A stretch of DNA of 64,000 bases. Origin: an uncultured Collinsella sp. (GTDB taxonomy: Bacteria > Actinomycetota > Coriobacteriia > Coriobacteriales > Coriobacteriaceae). The notes under the pieces are model-generated. The model was given only the letters and a program-made list of their open reading frames with translations. It was not told the DNA's origin and did no database searches. Positions 1 to 9,546 of the stretch are shown in pieces. The DNA is taken from NCBI GenBank assembly GCA_902470815.1, contig CABRHS010000005.1, positions 1-64,000 on the forward strand. The letters run 5' to 3'. The first letter of the stretch is position 1, and each line of letters opens with the position of its first letter. The translations under genes and the position numbers were made by a program.

Positions 1-168
1 GCTCCTTCGGCCACTCGGACAACTCTCCGTGAATGCAGGGGCTATTGTACCGTAAAACTCATCCGCCGCAAGCGAAATTATGAGAAAGTTCTCAAAACGC
101 CCTAGGGCTCCGGCGCTGCACGAGCGCTAAGATTATTTGACGCGATGAGCGCGATGAAGGGAGACACC

Positions 169-1011
169 GTGAATCCAGCCGTTTTAGCGGTCACGCAAAG
201 CGCCGTCTCAGCCTCCGCGGCCGCGGGTCAGACCGTGGCCATCCCCATCGCATTCGAGATGCTCGCGGTCGTGGTCGCCTCCGCCGGCGGTGTCCTCTCC
301 GCGCGAGAGCACAAGCTGGACCTCATCGGCGCCATCGGCCTGGCCGTCATGGTCTCGCTGGGTGGCGGTCTCATCCGCGATGTCATCCTCCAAGTTGGAG
401 ACGTCTACATCCTGCGGCAGCCGCTCGCCCTACCCGTATCCATCGCCACCGCCGCCGCGGTCTTCATGTTCCCCGTGGTGGTGGAGAAGCCCGATCGCCT
501 TGTCGCCGCACTCGACATCTTCTCCGTGGGGCTGTTCGCCGTCATGGGCGCGGACAAGACCATGGTGTACGGCTACCCGCCCGTCACATGCGTGATGATG
601 GGCTTTTTCACCGCCGTCGGGGGCGGCATGCTCCGCGACGTGTGCCTCGCTCGCGTGCCCTACATCTTCCAGCGCAGCAACCTCTACGCCATCGCCGCCA
701 TCGCCGGCTCAATCGCATACATGGCCCTTATCGAGAGCCTCGGGATGTGGAACATCGCCGCCGCCGTCATAAGCGTGGCCCTCACCATGTTCATCCGCTG
801 GTGGTCCATCCGATACAACATCATGAGCCCCACGGAGTTCGACCCCCACAAGCTGCCCGAGCCCGTCAAGAAGGTCGCCCGGCCCGTGGTGAGGCCCATT
901 CAGCGGGCGGGACGCCACGTGAGCACAAAGACGACCCAGGCCGCCGCGCGCGCCCGTGACCGCCGAGACGCTCGCAAGCAACAGCCGTCCCAAAGCAATA
1001 GAAGGCGCTAA
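169..1011 (+). CDS. UPF0126/TRIC-like membrane protein
   Basis: This is a polytopic membrane protein of about 280 residues. It carries two glycine-rich repeats, GGGLIRDVIL and GGGMLRDVCL, typical of the UPF0126 family (YicG-like), which is related to trimeric intracellular cation channels. The duplicated GGG-RD motif and about seven hydrophobic segments support the family call. The transported ion is unknown. The C-terminal ~50 residues are basic and low in complexity (Arg/Ala-rich), probably a cytoplasmic tail. I chose GTG at 169 because GAAGGGAG lies just upstream. An in-frame ATG at 145 has no ribosome binding site and would add eight residues. The gene ends at a hairpin shared with the convergent surface-protein gene. 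Confidence 0.85.
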   Translation: MNPAVLAVTQSAVSASAAAGQTVAIPIAFEMLAVVVASAGGVLSAREHKLDLIGAIGLAVMVSLGGGLIRDVILQVGDVYILRQPLALPVSIATAAAVFMFPVVVEKPDRLVAALDIFSVGLFAVMGADKTMVYGYPPVTCVMMGFFTAVGGGMLRDVCLARVPYIFQRSNLYAIAAIAGSIAYMALIESLGMWNIAAAVISVALTMFIRWWSIRYNIMSPTEFDPHKLPEPVKKVARPVVRPIQRAGRHVSTKTTQAAARARDRRDARKQQPSQSNRRR

Positions 1012-1106
1012 GCCCCACCAAGCTCGCACGACCCCATGGGTCCAGCGGCATCGGCGTGGGAGCAGCGGGCCGTGAACACGCATTGGCCCATCACGCAAAA
1101 ATACGA

Positions 1107-1149
1107 CAAGGCGCCGGCCGTCACATGGACGACCGGCGCCTTGCTTTTC
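1107..1149. terminator. Bidirectional hairpin terminator
   Basis: Arms at 1107-1122 and 1128-1143 pair with one mismatch around a 5-nt loop. A T-rich tail follows on the + strand (CTTTTC), and an A5 run at 1097-1101 provides a T-run for the - strand. It lies between convergent genes and probably stops both. Confidence 0.7.
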
Positions 1150-1192
1150 AAATCAAACGGACCTCGCGGGTCGACGTTTGATGAGCTCCGCC

Positions 1193-3895
1193 TTACTCGG
1201 CCTTACGACGACGGGCGATGATCACCGCACCGGCACCGATTGCGGCGACACCGGCGGCGCCGGCGGCGACGATCGGAAGCATGGAGGCGTCACCGGTCTG
1301 CGGGAGGGAGGCTGTGGGCTTCTGGGCGGAGGTGCCGGACTGATCGGCGCCCTTCTTGACCCAACCGCCGTAGAGCGTGATGTCCGCGGTCACGACGTCC
1401 TCGTCGAAGTTCCACTTGTCGCTCACATCGCCGTTGGCCGCCTTGGTCTTGAACCAGCCGACGAACTCCCAGCCGTCCTTGACCGGGGTCTCAGGGCAAA
1501 CGAGCTTGGAGCCTGCAGGGACGCTCTGGGTGTACACGACGCCGTTGCCGGCCTCGAATGTGGCCGTGACCTTGGTCACGCCCACGGCGGGAACGGTCAG
1601 CTCGGCGGCGGTTGCCACCTTGGTCAGGTCAGCATCGCGGAACAGCTTGTGACAGTCCGGGCACTCCCAGTGCTCAAGCATGCCGGGGTCGGTCGTGGTG
1701 GGCTCGACGGCCTTGTGATGGATGGCGCCCTTGACGTTGTGGCCCTTGGCGGGAACAACGACGTCGATCTCATCGGTCATGGCGTCATCGGAGAACGTCT
1801 TGCCGCACTCGGTGCACTTCCAGTGCTCAAGGTTGCCAGCGGTCTCGCAAGTCGCGGCCACGGCATCGACCTTCGCGCCCTTGTGCACGTGAACGGCCAC
1901 GGTGCCGTCGGGCTGGACGTCCATGCCAGCGTCAGGGGCGAGGTAGGAATCTTTAATGCCGCCGGCGAAGGCACCGCCGGTGATATTGCCCTTGATCGGC
2001 GCGGCATCCTTGCCGTCCTCGACGAATTCGCCGAACTCGCCGGAGGCGATGTTCAGGGCAACGCCGCCCTTGTTCTGAGTGTTTCCGTAGCGCTCGATCT
2101 GAACCTTACCGACCTTGACGTCGCTCCCCTCAGGGACATTGATGCTCGCGTCGAAGTCGGTGTAGAAGTAGTTGTACGGGTCGTTCGTAATGGCGAGCTT
2201 CAGACCGTTCTTTGCGGTCTCGACGGTCGTTGCGCCCTCGAGCGTAAGCTTGCCACGGTTGTTGATGCCGAGTTCCGCCTGCAGGACGGGCGTGACCTTG
2301 ACGTCGGTGAGCGTCATCTCGGAGTAGTTAACCAACAGGAAGGCGACACGCTTGCCTGCGGCGTTGGCCACATCGTTGTTCGTGACCGCGCCGTTCTTGA
2401 TGTGCAGCTTGCTATAGGCCAGAACGCGGAGACCGTTCGTCTCCGTACCCTTCGAGCCGATGGACGGGCCAAGAGTCAAGGTCTTGCCGTTGAGGTCGAG
2501 CACGACGTTCTGGGGGGTCTTGCCAGCCGCATCACCGATATCGAACCCATCATTGGTGTCCTTGAGCAGCGTGATGACCGCAGGGGACTCCGGGGCCTGA
2601 CCCTGGGCGCCCTTGGGGGCGGCGGCGACGGCCTCCTTGAGTGAGGTAAAAGCGCCGACGAGCTGTCCATTCACGCTCACGGTCGCCACGGCGGCGGCAC
2701 TTTCCACAACCTGACCCGTCGTCTGGTCGACCTCTAGACCGGGGGCGAGGTACTTGGCGTCGATCTTGGCGGGCTTGTCGCCGCTCAGGAACGTGCCAGC
2801 GGTGATCACGGGGTCACCAGTCTTCTTGGCGCCGATGAGCACCGGGACGCCTGCGGGGGACTTGAAGGTGCCACCGTTGATGCGCGCCGTCGCGTTGGCA
2901 GCGATGCCGCCGTCGCCCACGGCGTCGTTGCCAATGTGGAGGGCCGAAATCGCGCCTTCAGTTTCAAAGGTGCCGCCATTGACGACGCACGAGGTCTCGC
3001 CAACATGCCCGGCAACATACAGAGCGTAGAACGTTCCGCTTGCGTTGGGGTGATTCTGCTTGCACTTGACGGACTTGAAGGTGCCGCCGTTCACCACGGC
3101 CTCCCCGCCCGCCACGGCAAGGCCACCGTGCACGCCCATGACAGTGCCCCCATTGACGGTCATCTTGGCAGCCGCGCCGTCGCTGTTAAGCGCATATGAG
3201 TAGATTCCGTCAGCGCACGTGTTGCAGGAGTCGGCCATGAAGCGGCCGCCATCGATAAGCGCCGTGCCCTCATTGAACAGCGCTCCGGTGCCATAGAAAT
3301 CACCGTCAATCACATGGACCTTGGCGCCCGAGCCCGTATTGCGGATGGCCGAACCGTTGCTCGACCGGGACCCCTTGAAGGTGCCGTTGACAATCGTCAG
3401 GGTTCCCTTGTTGTTAATCGCGCCATAGCCCTCCTCGACAGACGCGGTCATGTCGATGACGCCATTGCCCTTGACGGTGAGGGCGCCCTCGTTCACGAAG
3501 GGGCGCGACACAAAGTCCTCCGTCGCGGTGATCTTGTGGCCCGCCATGTCGAGAACGATCACCTTGCCCTTGGGCACCGTGACGATCTGACCATTGGAGA
3601 AAACGATGTCGCCTTCGAGGGCGACCGTGGTCTCAACGCCGTCGGGCGCGCCGGCGATGGCACCGCTCAGGGCATCAAAGGAGGTGATGGCTCCAGCCTT
3701 CTCGGCATGAGACGCCACGTCGGCATCTGCCAGAAAGACGTCATCCCCCTGATTGCCTTCCGCCTGCACGACAGCGGGCTCAGGGGCTGCACCGGGCTCC
3801 GCAGCGATAGCCGCGGGCACAGACCCGAACGCCACGGCAGCGCAGAGCCCCGCCGCCATCGCGAGACGCGTGCTGCTGTTCAACTTCATTTTCAT
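1193..3895 (-). CDS. LPXTG-anchored surface protein with InlB-type repeat
   Basis: This is a secreted, cell-wall-anchored protein of about 900 residues. The N-terminus is a signal peptide (basic start, hydrophobic stretch, then AIAAEPG). The middle resembles a right-handed beta-helix, with recurrent NGGTFKS / INGGTF strands. Two CxxC repeats follow (HWKCTECGKTFSDD and HWECPDCHKLFRDA). Near the C-terminus is a Listeria-Bacteroides (InlB B-type) repeat containing GWEFVGWFKTKA. The end is a classical sorting signal: LPQTG at about residues 864-868, a hydrophobic span and RRRKAE. Start 3895 is preferred because AGGAAGGA precedes it; ATG 3910 lacks such a site. The ligand is unknown. No sortase is adjacent; class B sortases lie at 39-46 kb. 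Confidence 0.85.
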   Translation of the reverse strand: MKMKLNSSTRLAMAAGLCAAVAFGSVPAAIAAEPGAAPEPAVVQAEGNQGDDVFLADADVASHAEKAGAITSFDALSGAIAGAPDGVETTVALEGDIVFSNGQIVTVPKGKVIVLDMAGHKITATEDFVSRPFVNEGALTVKGNGVIDMTASVEEGYGAINNKGTLTIVNGTFKGSRSSNGSAIRNTGSGAKVHVIDGDFYGTGALFNEGTALIDGGRFMADSCNTCADGIYSYALNSDGAAAKMTVNGGTVMGVHGGLAVAGGEAVVNGGTFKSVKCKQNHPNASGTFYALYVAGHVGETSCVVNGGTFETEGAISALHIGNDAVGDGGIAANATARINGGTFKSPAGVPVLIGAKKTGDPVITAGTFLSGDKPAKIDAKYLAPGLEVDQTTGQVVESAAAVATVSVNGQLVGAFTSLKEAVAAAPKGAQGQAPESPAVITLLKDTNDGFDIGDAAGKTPQNVVLDLNGKTLTLGPSIGSKGTETNGLRVLAYSKLHIKNGAVTNNDVANAAGKRVAFLLVNYSEMTLTDVKVTPVLQAELGINNRGKLTLEGATTVETAKNGLKLAITNDPYNYFYTDFDASINVPEGSDVKVGKVQIERYGNTQNKGGVALNIASGEFGEFVEDGKDAAPIKGNITGGAFAGGIKDSYLAPDAGMDVQPDGTVAVHVHKGAKVDAVAATCETAGNLEHWKCTECGKTFSDDAMTDEIDVVVPAKGHNVKGAIHHKAVEPTTTDPGMLEHWECPDCHKLFRDADLTKVATAAELTVPAVGVTKVTATFEAGNGVVYTQSVPAGSKLVCPETPVKDGWEFVGWFKTKAANGDVSDKWNFDEDVVTADITLYGGWVKKGADQSGTSAQKPTASLPQTGDASMLPIVAAGAAGVAAIGAGAVIIARRRKAE

Positions 3896-4044
3896 AGCGT
3901 CCTTCCTCATTCCGCATCTGGATAGGTGCCCACAGTTTAAACCCCCGTGACCTGTCTTTTATCTGACCTTCCCCTTGCGAAATGAAATAATCGGCATTCG
4001 GCATGAAGGGCGTCCCGAACGCCCGCGAACGATGGCCGACGCGC

Positions 4045-4080
4045 AAAAAAGGCGGCGCAACCCGAAAGGATCGCGCCGCC
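4045..4080 (-). terminator. Rho-independent terminator of the epimerase gene
   Basis: On the - strand a GGCGGCGC/GCGCCGCC stem (4051-4058 with 4073-4080) is followed directly by six T residues (A6 at 4045-4050 on +). It lies about 60 bp past the stop of the upstream - strand gene. Confidence 0.85.
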
Positions 4081-4139
4081 TCGCAACAATCATGCGGGCC
4101 GTATGGACCCACCGTGTGCACCGTATGCAAATACCCCGT

Positions 4140-5036
4140 CTACAGGGTCGTCATGCTGAAGCTGTACTCCGCCGTCTCGCCGGGGGCCAGGATCGTGATG
4201 TTGCTCTTGTGCTCGAGCACGTCGTCCTCACTCGTGAGCGTGGCATGGCCGGTCCAGGGCTCAAGGGCGATGAACGGGGAGTTGCCCTGCTGAGCGGACC
4301 AGAGCCCGATGTACTTGAAGTCGGCGAAGTCCACGCGCACGCCGCGGCCGCTCTTGGAGCCGCGCAGGGTGAGCGTGCCGCCGGGGACATCGGTGAGCAT
4401 GACGGCGTCGTTGGCGAACAGCCCGCGCGTCACGGGCAGCACATCGGAGTTCTCCACGGGTACGGAGACCTCGTCAAAGGTGAGCAGGCCGCCCTCCGCG
4501 ATGCGCGGGGCGGTGCAGGTCCAGGGCTCGGAGAACTCGATCACGTAGTCCTCGAAGCCCTCCCCCTCCGCACCGGGCGCCGGAACATTGAACGCCGGGT
4601 GGCCGCCAACGGAAAAAGGCATATCGACGTCGCCGGTGTTGGTCACCGCGAACGTCTGGGTAAGGGTGGCCTCACCCGTGATGGCGTACGTCATGTTGAG
4701 CTTGAAGTGATAGGGGTACGCCTCGAGCGTCTCGGGGGTGTCGCAATACTCGAACGTCACCGACGAACCGTCCTCAGCGACGGCCTTCACCGCATGCTCG
4801 GCGATGCGGGCCAGGCCGTGACGCGGCATGCGGCACGTGCCGGCGGCGCAGGTCGCCTCATCCGTGCGCAGGGAGCCCACGATGGGGAACAGGACGGGGG
4901 CGTGCTTGCCCCAAAACGCGGGGTCCGCCTGCCAAAGGTACTCGCGGCCGTCGACGACGAAGCTTGTGAGCTCAGCTCCCATGGAGGAGATCCGAGCCGT
5001 GACGTTGCCCTTGGCGATGGTGGTGACAGTCGGCAT
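4140..5036 (-). CDS. Aldose 1-epimerase family protein
   Basis: A 298-residue protein of the galactose mutarotase-like superfamily, most similar to the LacX/YeaD-type branch. Visible landmarks are an N-terminal ISSMGAELTSF segment, LWQADPAFWGKHAPVLFPIVG, the HGLAR motif, SVGGHPAFNVP with a conserved His, and a C-terminal FIALEPWTGHAT with the catalytic-type Glu. The family interconverts alpha and beta anomers of sugars or sugar phosphates; the exact substrate cannot be read here. I chose ATG 5036 because AAAGG precedes it and family similarity begins there; the open frame continues upstream to 5156 without homology. It appears to be a single-gene unit ending at the terminator at 4045-4080. 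Confidence 0.85.
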   Translation of the reverse strand: MPTVTTIAKGNVTARISSMGAELTSFVVDGREYLWQADPAFWGKHAPVLFPIVGSLRTDEATCAAGTCRMPRHGLARIAEHAVKAVAEDGSSVTFEYCDTPETLEAYPYHFKLNMTYAITGEATLTQTFAVTNTGDVDMPFSVGGHPAFNVPAPGAEGEGFEDYVIEFSEPWTCTAPRIAEGGLLTFDEVSVPVENSDVLPVTRGLFANDAVMLTDVPGGTLTLRGSKSGRGVRVDFADFKYIGLWSAQQGNSPFIALEPWTGHATLTSEDDVLEHKSNITILAPGETAEYSFSMTTL

Positions 5037-5226
5037 GGATAGACCTTTCATTCGAGTTCGGCTCGGCGCGCGCTGGCGCACCGGCGGCCGCGCGCCCTGC
5101 GCCCGGCTCGTTTTTACCATTATCCCCCGTTTCGGCAACACGTGAAGTGATTGCATGCGATCGAAGGCCGTGGGGACGATGCGCGGTCGCCCCTTAAAAT
5201 AATACGGTTCCTTATTGTTTGGTACC

Positions 5227-5255
5227 TTGACTGTTCTTCATACGGGGCATATTCT
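5227..5255 (+). promoter_or_regulatory. Candidate sigma-70 promoter of the marR-ABC operon
   Basis: TTGACT at 5227-5232 and TATTCT at 5250-5255 are separated by 17 nt. An 8-bp palindrome, ATTCGAAT (5274-5281), lies between the promoter and the marR start and could be part of an autoregulatory operator. The operator role is inference. Confidence 0.5.
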
Positions 5256-5295
5256 CTTCATGATCACTATCACATTCGAATATAGGGAGGTAGAT

Positions 5296-5772
5296 ATGAC
5301 GGATTCCGAATACTGCGCCGCATCCTGCGACGCCGCGGGCCCAGACGTCGACGAAGGCGTCGCGCGCGCCAAGCGGATTCTGCAGGGCCTTGGATTCTGC
5401 GGCCACTACATGCACTTCCACGCCGGCGGGCGATCCGGGCAGGTGCCCATCCTGTGCATGCTCGATCGTTGTGGGGGACGGCTCTCGCAGCAGGAGCTCG
5501 GATCGCACTTCGAGCTCAAGCCCGGCTCGCTCTCCGAGATCCTCTCCAAGATGGAATGCGCCGGGCTCATCGAGCGCACGCGCGACACCAAAGATCGCCG
5601 CCAGCTTTTCGTGACGCTCACCTCCGAGGGCTTTGAGGTCGCCCGGCGCGAGCACGAGCGTCGCGACGCGTTCAGGCGCGTCGCCTTCTCCGCACTCACG
5701 GTGGAAGAACAAGAGCAGCTTGCGGAGATGCTCGAGAAGATTCGCGTCACGTGGGAGGAGATAGATGATTAG
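5296..5772 (+). CDS. MarR family transcriptional regulator
   Basis: A 158-residue MarR-type winged-helix repressor. The DNA-binding part is visible as a helix-turn-helix (GGRLSQQELGSHFELKPGSLSEILSKMECAGLIERTRD in outline), followed by the wing DTKDRRQLFVTLTSEG, a hallmark of the family. The C-terminal helix (LTVEEQEQLAEMLEKI) fits the dimerisation region. ATG 5296 is preceded by GGGAGG. Its end overlaps the first ABC exporter gene by 8 bp, so it probably regulates its own operon in response to a compound exported by the transporter. A Cys-containing N-terminal extension (YCAASCDAAG) could be redox-sensitive, but this is speculative. Confidence 0.9.
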   Translation: MTDSEYCAASCDAAGPDVDEGVARAKRILQGLGFCGHYMHFHAGGRSGQVPILCMLDRCGGRLSQQELGSHFELKPGSLSEILSKMECAGLIERTRDTKDRRQLFVTLTSEGFEVARREHERRDAFRRVAFSALTVEEQEQLAEMLEKIRVTWEEIDD

Positions 5773-7612
5773 AACACTTGCCGCGTCCATTCGAAATTAC
5801 AGGCTCCCGGCCATCGCCACGCCGCTTCTGGTGCTCGGGGAGGTCGTCTGCGAGATGATGATCCCCTTTGTCACCGCGAACCTCATCGACACCATCAAAG
5901 ACGGAGCGACCGTCTCGCAGATCCTCCCCACGGCGGGCGTGCTCGTCGCGATCGCGCTCGTCTCCCTGCTCTTCGGCGCGGCGGCGGGCGTCACCTGCAG
6001 TTACGCCAGCTGCGGGTTCGCCAAGAACTTGCGCCATGACCTGTTCTACAAGATCCAGACCTTCTCGTTCACCAATATCGACCGCTTTTCCAGCTCATCG
6101 CTCGTGACGCGCCTCACGACGGACATCACGAACGTGCAGCAGGCCTTCATGCTCATCATCCGCATCGCCGTGCGCGCGCCGCTCGTGCTCATCTTCGCGT
6201 TCGTCATGGCATACGCGATGGGCGGTTACATCTCGTTCGTCTATCTCGCGATGATCCCGCTGCTCGGCGGCGGCCTGGGGCTCATCATCCACAAGGTCGG
6301 CCCCATCTTCACGCGCGTGTTCCACAAGTACGACGCCCTCAACGAATCCGTCGAGGAGAACGTCACCGGTATGCGCGTGGTCAAGAGCTATGTGCGCGAG
6401 GATTACGAGAAGAAGAAGTTCGCCACGGCGGCCCAGGACGTCTGCGCCGACTTCACCCGCGCCGAGAAGCTCCTCGCCTTCAACAACCCCATGATGAACC
6501 TGTGCGTGAACGGCGCCTTCGTGGTCATCATCTACCTGGGCTCCAAACTCATCATCACCAGCCAGGGCGCCTCCTTCGACGTGGGTCAGCTCTCTTCCAC
6601 GTTCACCTACGGCTTCCAGATTCTCATGAGCCTCATGCAGCTCTCCATGATCTTCGTCATGGTGACCATGGCGGAGGAGAGCGCCAACCGCATCGTCGAG
6701 GTGCTGCGCGCCGAGCCCACCATCGCAAACCCCGCCGAACCCGTACACGAGGTCGCCGACGGCTCCATCGACTTCGATCACGTGAGCTTCAAGTACTCGG
6801 AGCACGCCGAGCGCCAGGCGCTCGACGACATCGACCTGCACATCGCCAGTGGCGAAACCATCGGCATCATAGGCGGCACGGGGTCGGCCAAGTCGACGCT
6901 CGTCAACCTGGTCGCGCGCCTCTACGACGCCACCGAGGGCAGCGTGCGCGTGGGCGGCATCGACGTCCGGGATTACGACCTCGACGCGCTCCGCCATCAG
7001 GTCGCCATGGTTCTCCAGAAGAACGTGCTGTTCAGCGGCACCATCGCCGACAACCTCCGCTGGGGCGACCAGAACGCCACCGACGAGGAGATCCGCGAGG
7101 CCGCGCGCCTGGCATGCGCCGACGAGTTCATCGACGGCTTCCCGAACGGCTACGGCACATGGATCGAACAGGGCGGCTCCAACGTCTCCGGCGGGCAAAA
7201 ACAGCGCCTGTGCATCGCCCGCGCCCTGCTGCGCCGGCCCAAGATCCTGATTCTGGACGACTCGACGAGCGCCGTGGACACCAAGACGGACGCCAAGATC
7301 AGGGCGGGCCTGGCCGAATACCTGTCGAGCACCACCAAGCTCATCATCGCGCAGCGTATCGCGAGCGTGCAGGATGCCGACCGCATCATCGTGCTCGACG
7401 GCGGTCGCATCGCGAACGTGGGCACGCACGATGAGCTGCTCGAGGCGTCGGAGATCTACCGCGAGACGTTCCTGTCGCAAAACAAGATGGGCGAGGAGGC
7501 CGAGAGCGGCCTCGAGCTCGAGCATGCGGCCCAGCCCGAGATCGAGGCCGCCGAGGAGCTCGACCGCGAGCTGAGCGGCTCTCCCGCGGAAGGAGGTGAG
7601 GCGCATGAGTAA
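5765..7612 (+). CDS. ABC exporter half-transporter, degenerate NBD subunit
   Basis: A 615-residue type IV ABC exporter half: an N-terminal six-helix membrane domain (about residues 15-310) and a C-terminal nucleotide-binding domain. The ATPase motifs are atypical. Walker A reads GGTGSAKST (370-378; Ala for the usual Gly), the residue after Walker B is Asp499 in LDDS instead of catalytic Glu, and the H-loop His is Gln530 (IIAQR). The ABC signature VSGGQ (474-478) is intact. This is the pattern of the non-consensus subunit in heterodimeric exporters (TM287/288- or LmrCD-like). The partner follows immediately. The C-terminal ~70 residues are Glu-rich. The substrate is unknown; a MarR-controlled drug or peptide exporter is the likely class. 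Confidence 0.92.
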   Translation: MIRTLAASIRNYRLPAIATPLLVLGEVVCEMMIPFVTANLIDTIKDGATVSQILPTAGVLVAIALVSLLFGAAAGVTCSYASCGFAKNLRHDLFYKIQTFSFTNIDRFSSSSLVTRLTTDITNVQQAFMLIIRIAVRAPLVLIFAFVMAYAMGGYISFVYLAMIPLLGGGLGLIIHKVGPIFTRVFHKYDALNESVEENVTGMRVVKSYVREDYEKKKFATAAQDVCADFTRAEKLLAFNNPMMNLCVNGAFVVIIYLGSKLIITSQGASFDVGQLSSTFTYGFQILMSLMQLSMIFVMVTMAEESANRIVEVLRAEPTIANPAEPVHEVADGSIDFDHVSFKYSEHAERQALDDIDLHIASGETIGIIGGTGSAKSTLVNLVARLYDATEGSVRVGGIDVRDYDLDALRHQVAMVLQKNVLFSGTIADNLRWGDQNATDEEIREAARLACADEFIDGFPNGYGTWIEQGGSNVSGGQKQRLCIARALLRRPKILILDDSTSAVDTKTDAKIRAGLAEYLSSTTKLIIAQRIASVQDADRIIVLDGGRIANVGTHDELLEASEIYRETFLSQNKMGEEAESGLELEHAAQPEIEAAEELDRELSGSPAEGGEAHE

Positions 7613-9524
7613 GGCGACCATCGCCGAGCGCGCAAAGACCCGCAAGCCCGGCACGCTGAAGCGCCTCGTCAAGATGCTCTTCTCGTTCTACCCCGTCCTG
7701 CTGCCGCTGGTCATGGCCGGCGTGCTGCTGTGCGGACTCATCAACTCAATAGGGTCCGTCTTCCTGCAAAAAGCTCTCGAGGTCATCTCGACCTCATGGC
7801 AGACGGGTGACTGGGCAGCCGCTAGGCCCCAGATCGTGCGCCTGGTCACGATCCTCGCCGTCATCTACATCATCGGCAACCTCTCGTCCCTGTTCTGGAA
7901 CCGTTATATGGGCGTCGTCACGCAGGGCTCGCTCGAGAAGCTGCGCGAGAAGATGTTCAACCGTATGCAGGACCTGCCCATCCGATACTTCGACACCAAC
8001 CAGCGCGGCGACATCATGTCGCACTACACCAACGACATCGACACCCTGCGCCAGATGATCTCGCAGTCGCTACCCAACTTGCTGCAGACCGTCATCGTGC
8101 TCGCCACGGTCCTTGCGATCATGTTCTACTTCTCCGCATGGATGGGACTGGTCATCATCGCCGGTGTGGCCATCATGACGGCCCTCACGAAGCTCCTCGG
8201 ATCGAACTCCGCGAAGTTCTTCATCGCCCAGCAGACCGAACTCGGCGTTGTCGAGGGTCACATCGAGGAGGTCATGAACGGACAGAAGGTCGTCAAGGCT
8301 TTTTGCCACGAGAAGGCCGCCGAGGCGGACTTCGACGAGCGCAACGAGAAGCTGTTCGAGGTCTCCCAGAAGGCGAACATGTTCGCCAATATCCTCATGC
8401 CCATCCTTATGAACCTCGGCAACCTCATCTACGTCATGGTCGCGCTTGCGGGCGGCGTGTTCCTCGCCCTGGGCGTGCCCAATCTCTCCTTCTCCGGCCT
8501 GCCGCTGTCCATCGCCGTCGTGGTGCCCTTCCTCAACATGACCAAGCAGTTCTGCGGCCAGATCGGCCAGATCTCGCAGCAGATCAACGCGGTGGTCATG
8601 GGCCTTGCCGGCGCGGACCGCATCTTCGAGCTGCTCGACCAGGAGCCCGAGGTCGACGAGGGGTACGTGACGCTCGTCGACGTCCAGGTCAATCCCGAGA
8701 CCTGGGAAATCGAGGAAGCCGATCACCACACCGGCATGTGGGCGTGGAAGCACCCCCATCGCGCCGACGGCACGATCACGTACGTCCCCCTGCGCGGTGA
8801 CGTCCAGATGGACGCGGTCGATTTTGGCTACACGCCCGACCATGAGGTCCTGCACGGGGTCTCGGTCTACGCCAAGCCCGGCCAGAAGGTCGCCTTCGTT
8901 GGGGCGACAGGCGCCGGCAAGACCACCATCACGAACCTCATCAACCGCTTCTACGACATCGCCGACGGCAAGATCCGCTACGACGGCATCAACGTGAACA
9001 AGATCCGCAAGGCGGACCTGCGCCGCTCTCTGGGCGTGGTCCTCCAGGACGTCAACTTGTTCACCGGCACCGTCATGGACAACATCCGCTACGGCAAGCT
9101 CGATGCGACCGACGAGGAGTGCATCAAGGCCGCGGAGCTCGCCGGTGCCGACGACTTCATCCGCCGCCTGCCCGACGGCTACAACACCATGCTCACCGGC
9201 AACGGATCGCAACTCAGCCAGGGGCAGCGGCAGCTGGTCTCCATCGCCCGGGCTGCGGTGGCGGACCCGCCGGCGATGATCCTGGATGAGGCGACGTCGA
9301 GCATCGACACGCGCACCGAGGCGATCGTGCAGCGCGGCATGGACGCCCTCATGCAGGGGCGCACCACGTTCGTCATCGCGCACCGCCTCTCGACGGTCCG
9401 CAACTCCGACGTGATCATCTGCCTGGACCACGGCCACGTCATCGAGCGCGGCACCCACGACGAGTTGATCGCCAAGAAGGGCTACTACTACCAGCTCTAC
9501 ACGGGAGCCTTCGAACTGGAATAA
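7605..9524 (+). CDS. ABC exporter half-transporter, catalytic NBD subunit
   Basis: A 639-residue partner of the preceding half-transporter, overlapping it by 8 bp. A strong ribosome binding site (AAGGAGGTG, 7590-7598) fixes the ATG at 7605. The membrane domain occupies about residues 25-345. The NBD has a standard Walker A (GATGAGKTT, 433-441), Walker B with catalytic Glu562 (LDEATSS) and H-loop (IAHRLSTV), but a degenerate signature LSQGQ (537-541). Its good Walker A/B site therefore pairs with the good signature of the partner, giving one competent and one degenerate ATP site. About 45 extra residues (350-398, rich in Trp/His/acidic) sit between the membrane domain and the NBD, longer than usual for the family. 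Confidence 0.92.
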   Translation: MSKATIAERAKTRKPGTLKRLVKMLFSFYPVLLPLVMAGVLLCGLINSIGSVFLQKALEVISTSWQTGDWAAARPQIVRLVTILAVIYIIGNLSSLFWNRYMGVVTQGSLEKLREKMFNRMQDLPIRYFDTNQRGDIMSHYTNDIDTLRQMISQSLPNLLQTVIVLATVLAIMFYFSAWMGLVIIAGVAIMTALTKLLGSNSAKFFIAQQTELGVVEGHIEEVMNGQKVVKAFCHEKAAEADFDERNEKLFEVSQKANMFANILMPILMNLGNLIYVMVALAGGVFLALGVPNLSFSGLPLSIAVVVPFLNMTKQFCGQIGQISQQINAVVMGLAGADRIFELLDQEPEVDEGYVTLVDVQVNPETWEIEEADHHTGMWAWKHPHRADGTITYVPLRGDVQMDAVDFGYTPDHEVLHGVSVYAKPGQKVAFVGATGAGKTTITNLINRFYDIADGKIRYDGINVNKIRKADLRRSLGVVLQDVNLFTGTVMDNIRYGKLDATDEECIKAAELAGADDFIRRLPDGYNTMLTGNGSQLSQGQRQLVSIARAAVADPPAMILDEATSSIDTRTEAIVQRGMDALMQGRTTFVIAHRLSTVRNSDVIICLDHGHVIERGTHDELIAKKGYYYQLYTGAFELE

Positions 9525-9546
9525 CGCGCTGCGCGGGCGGGGCGGC

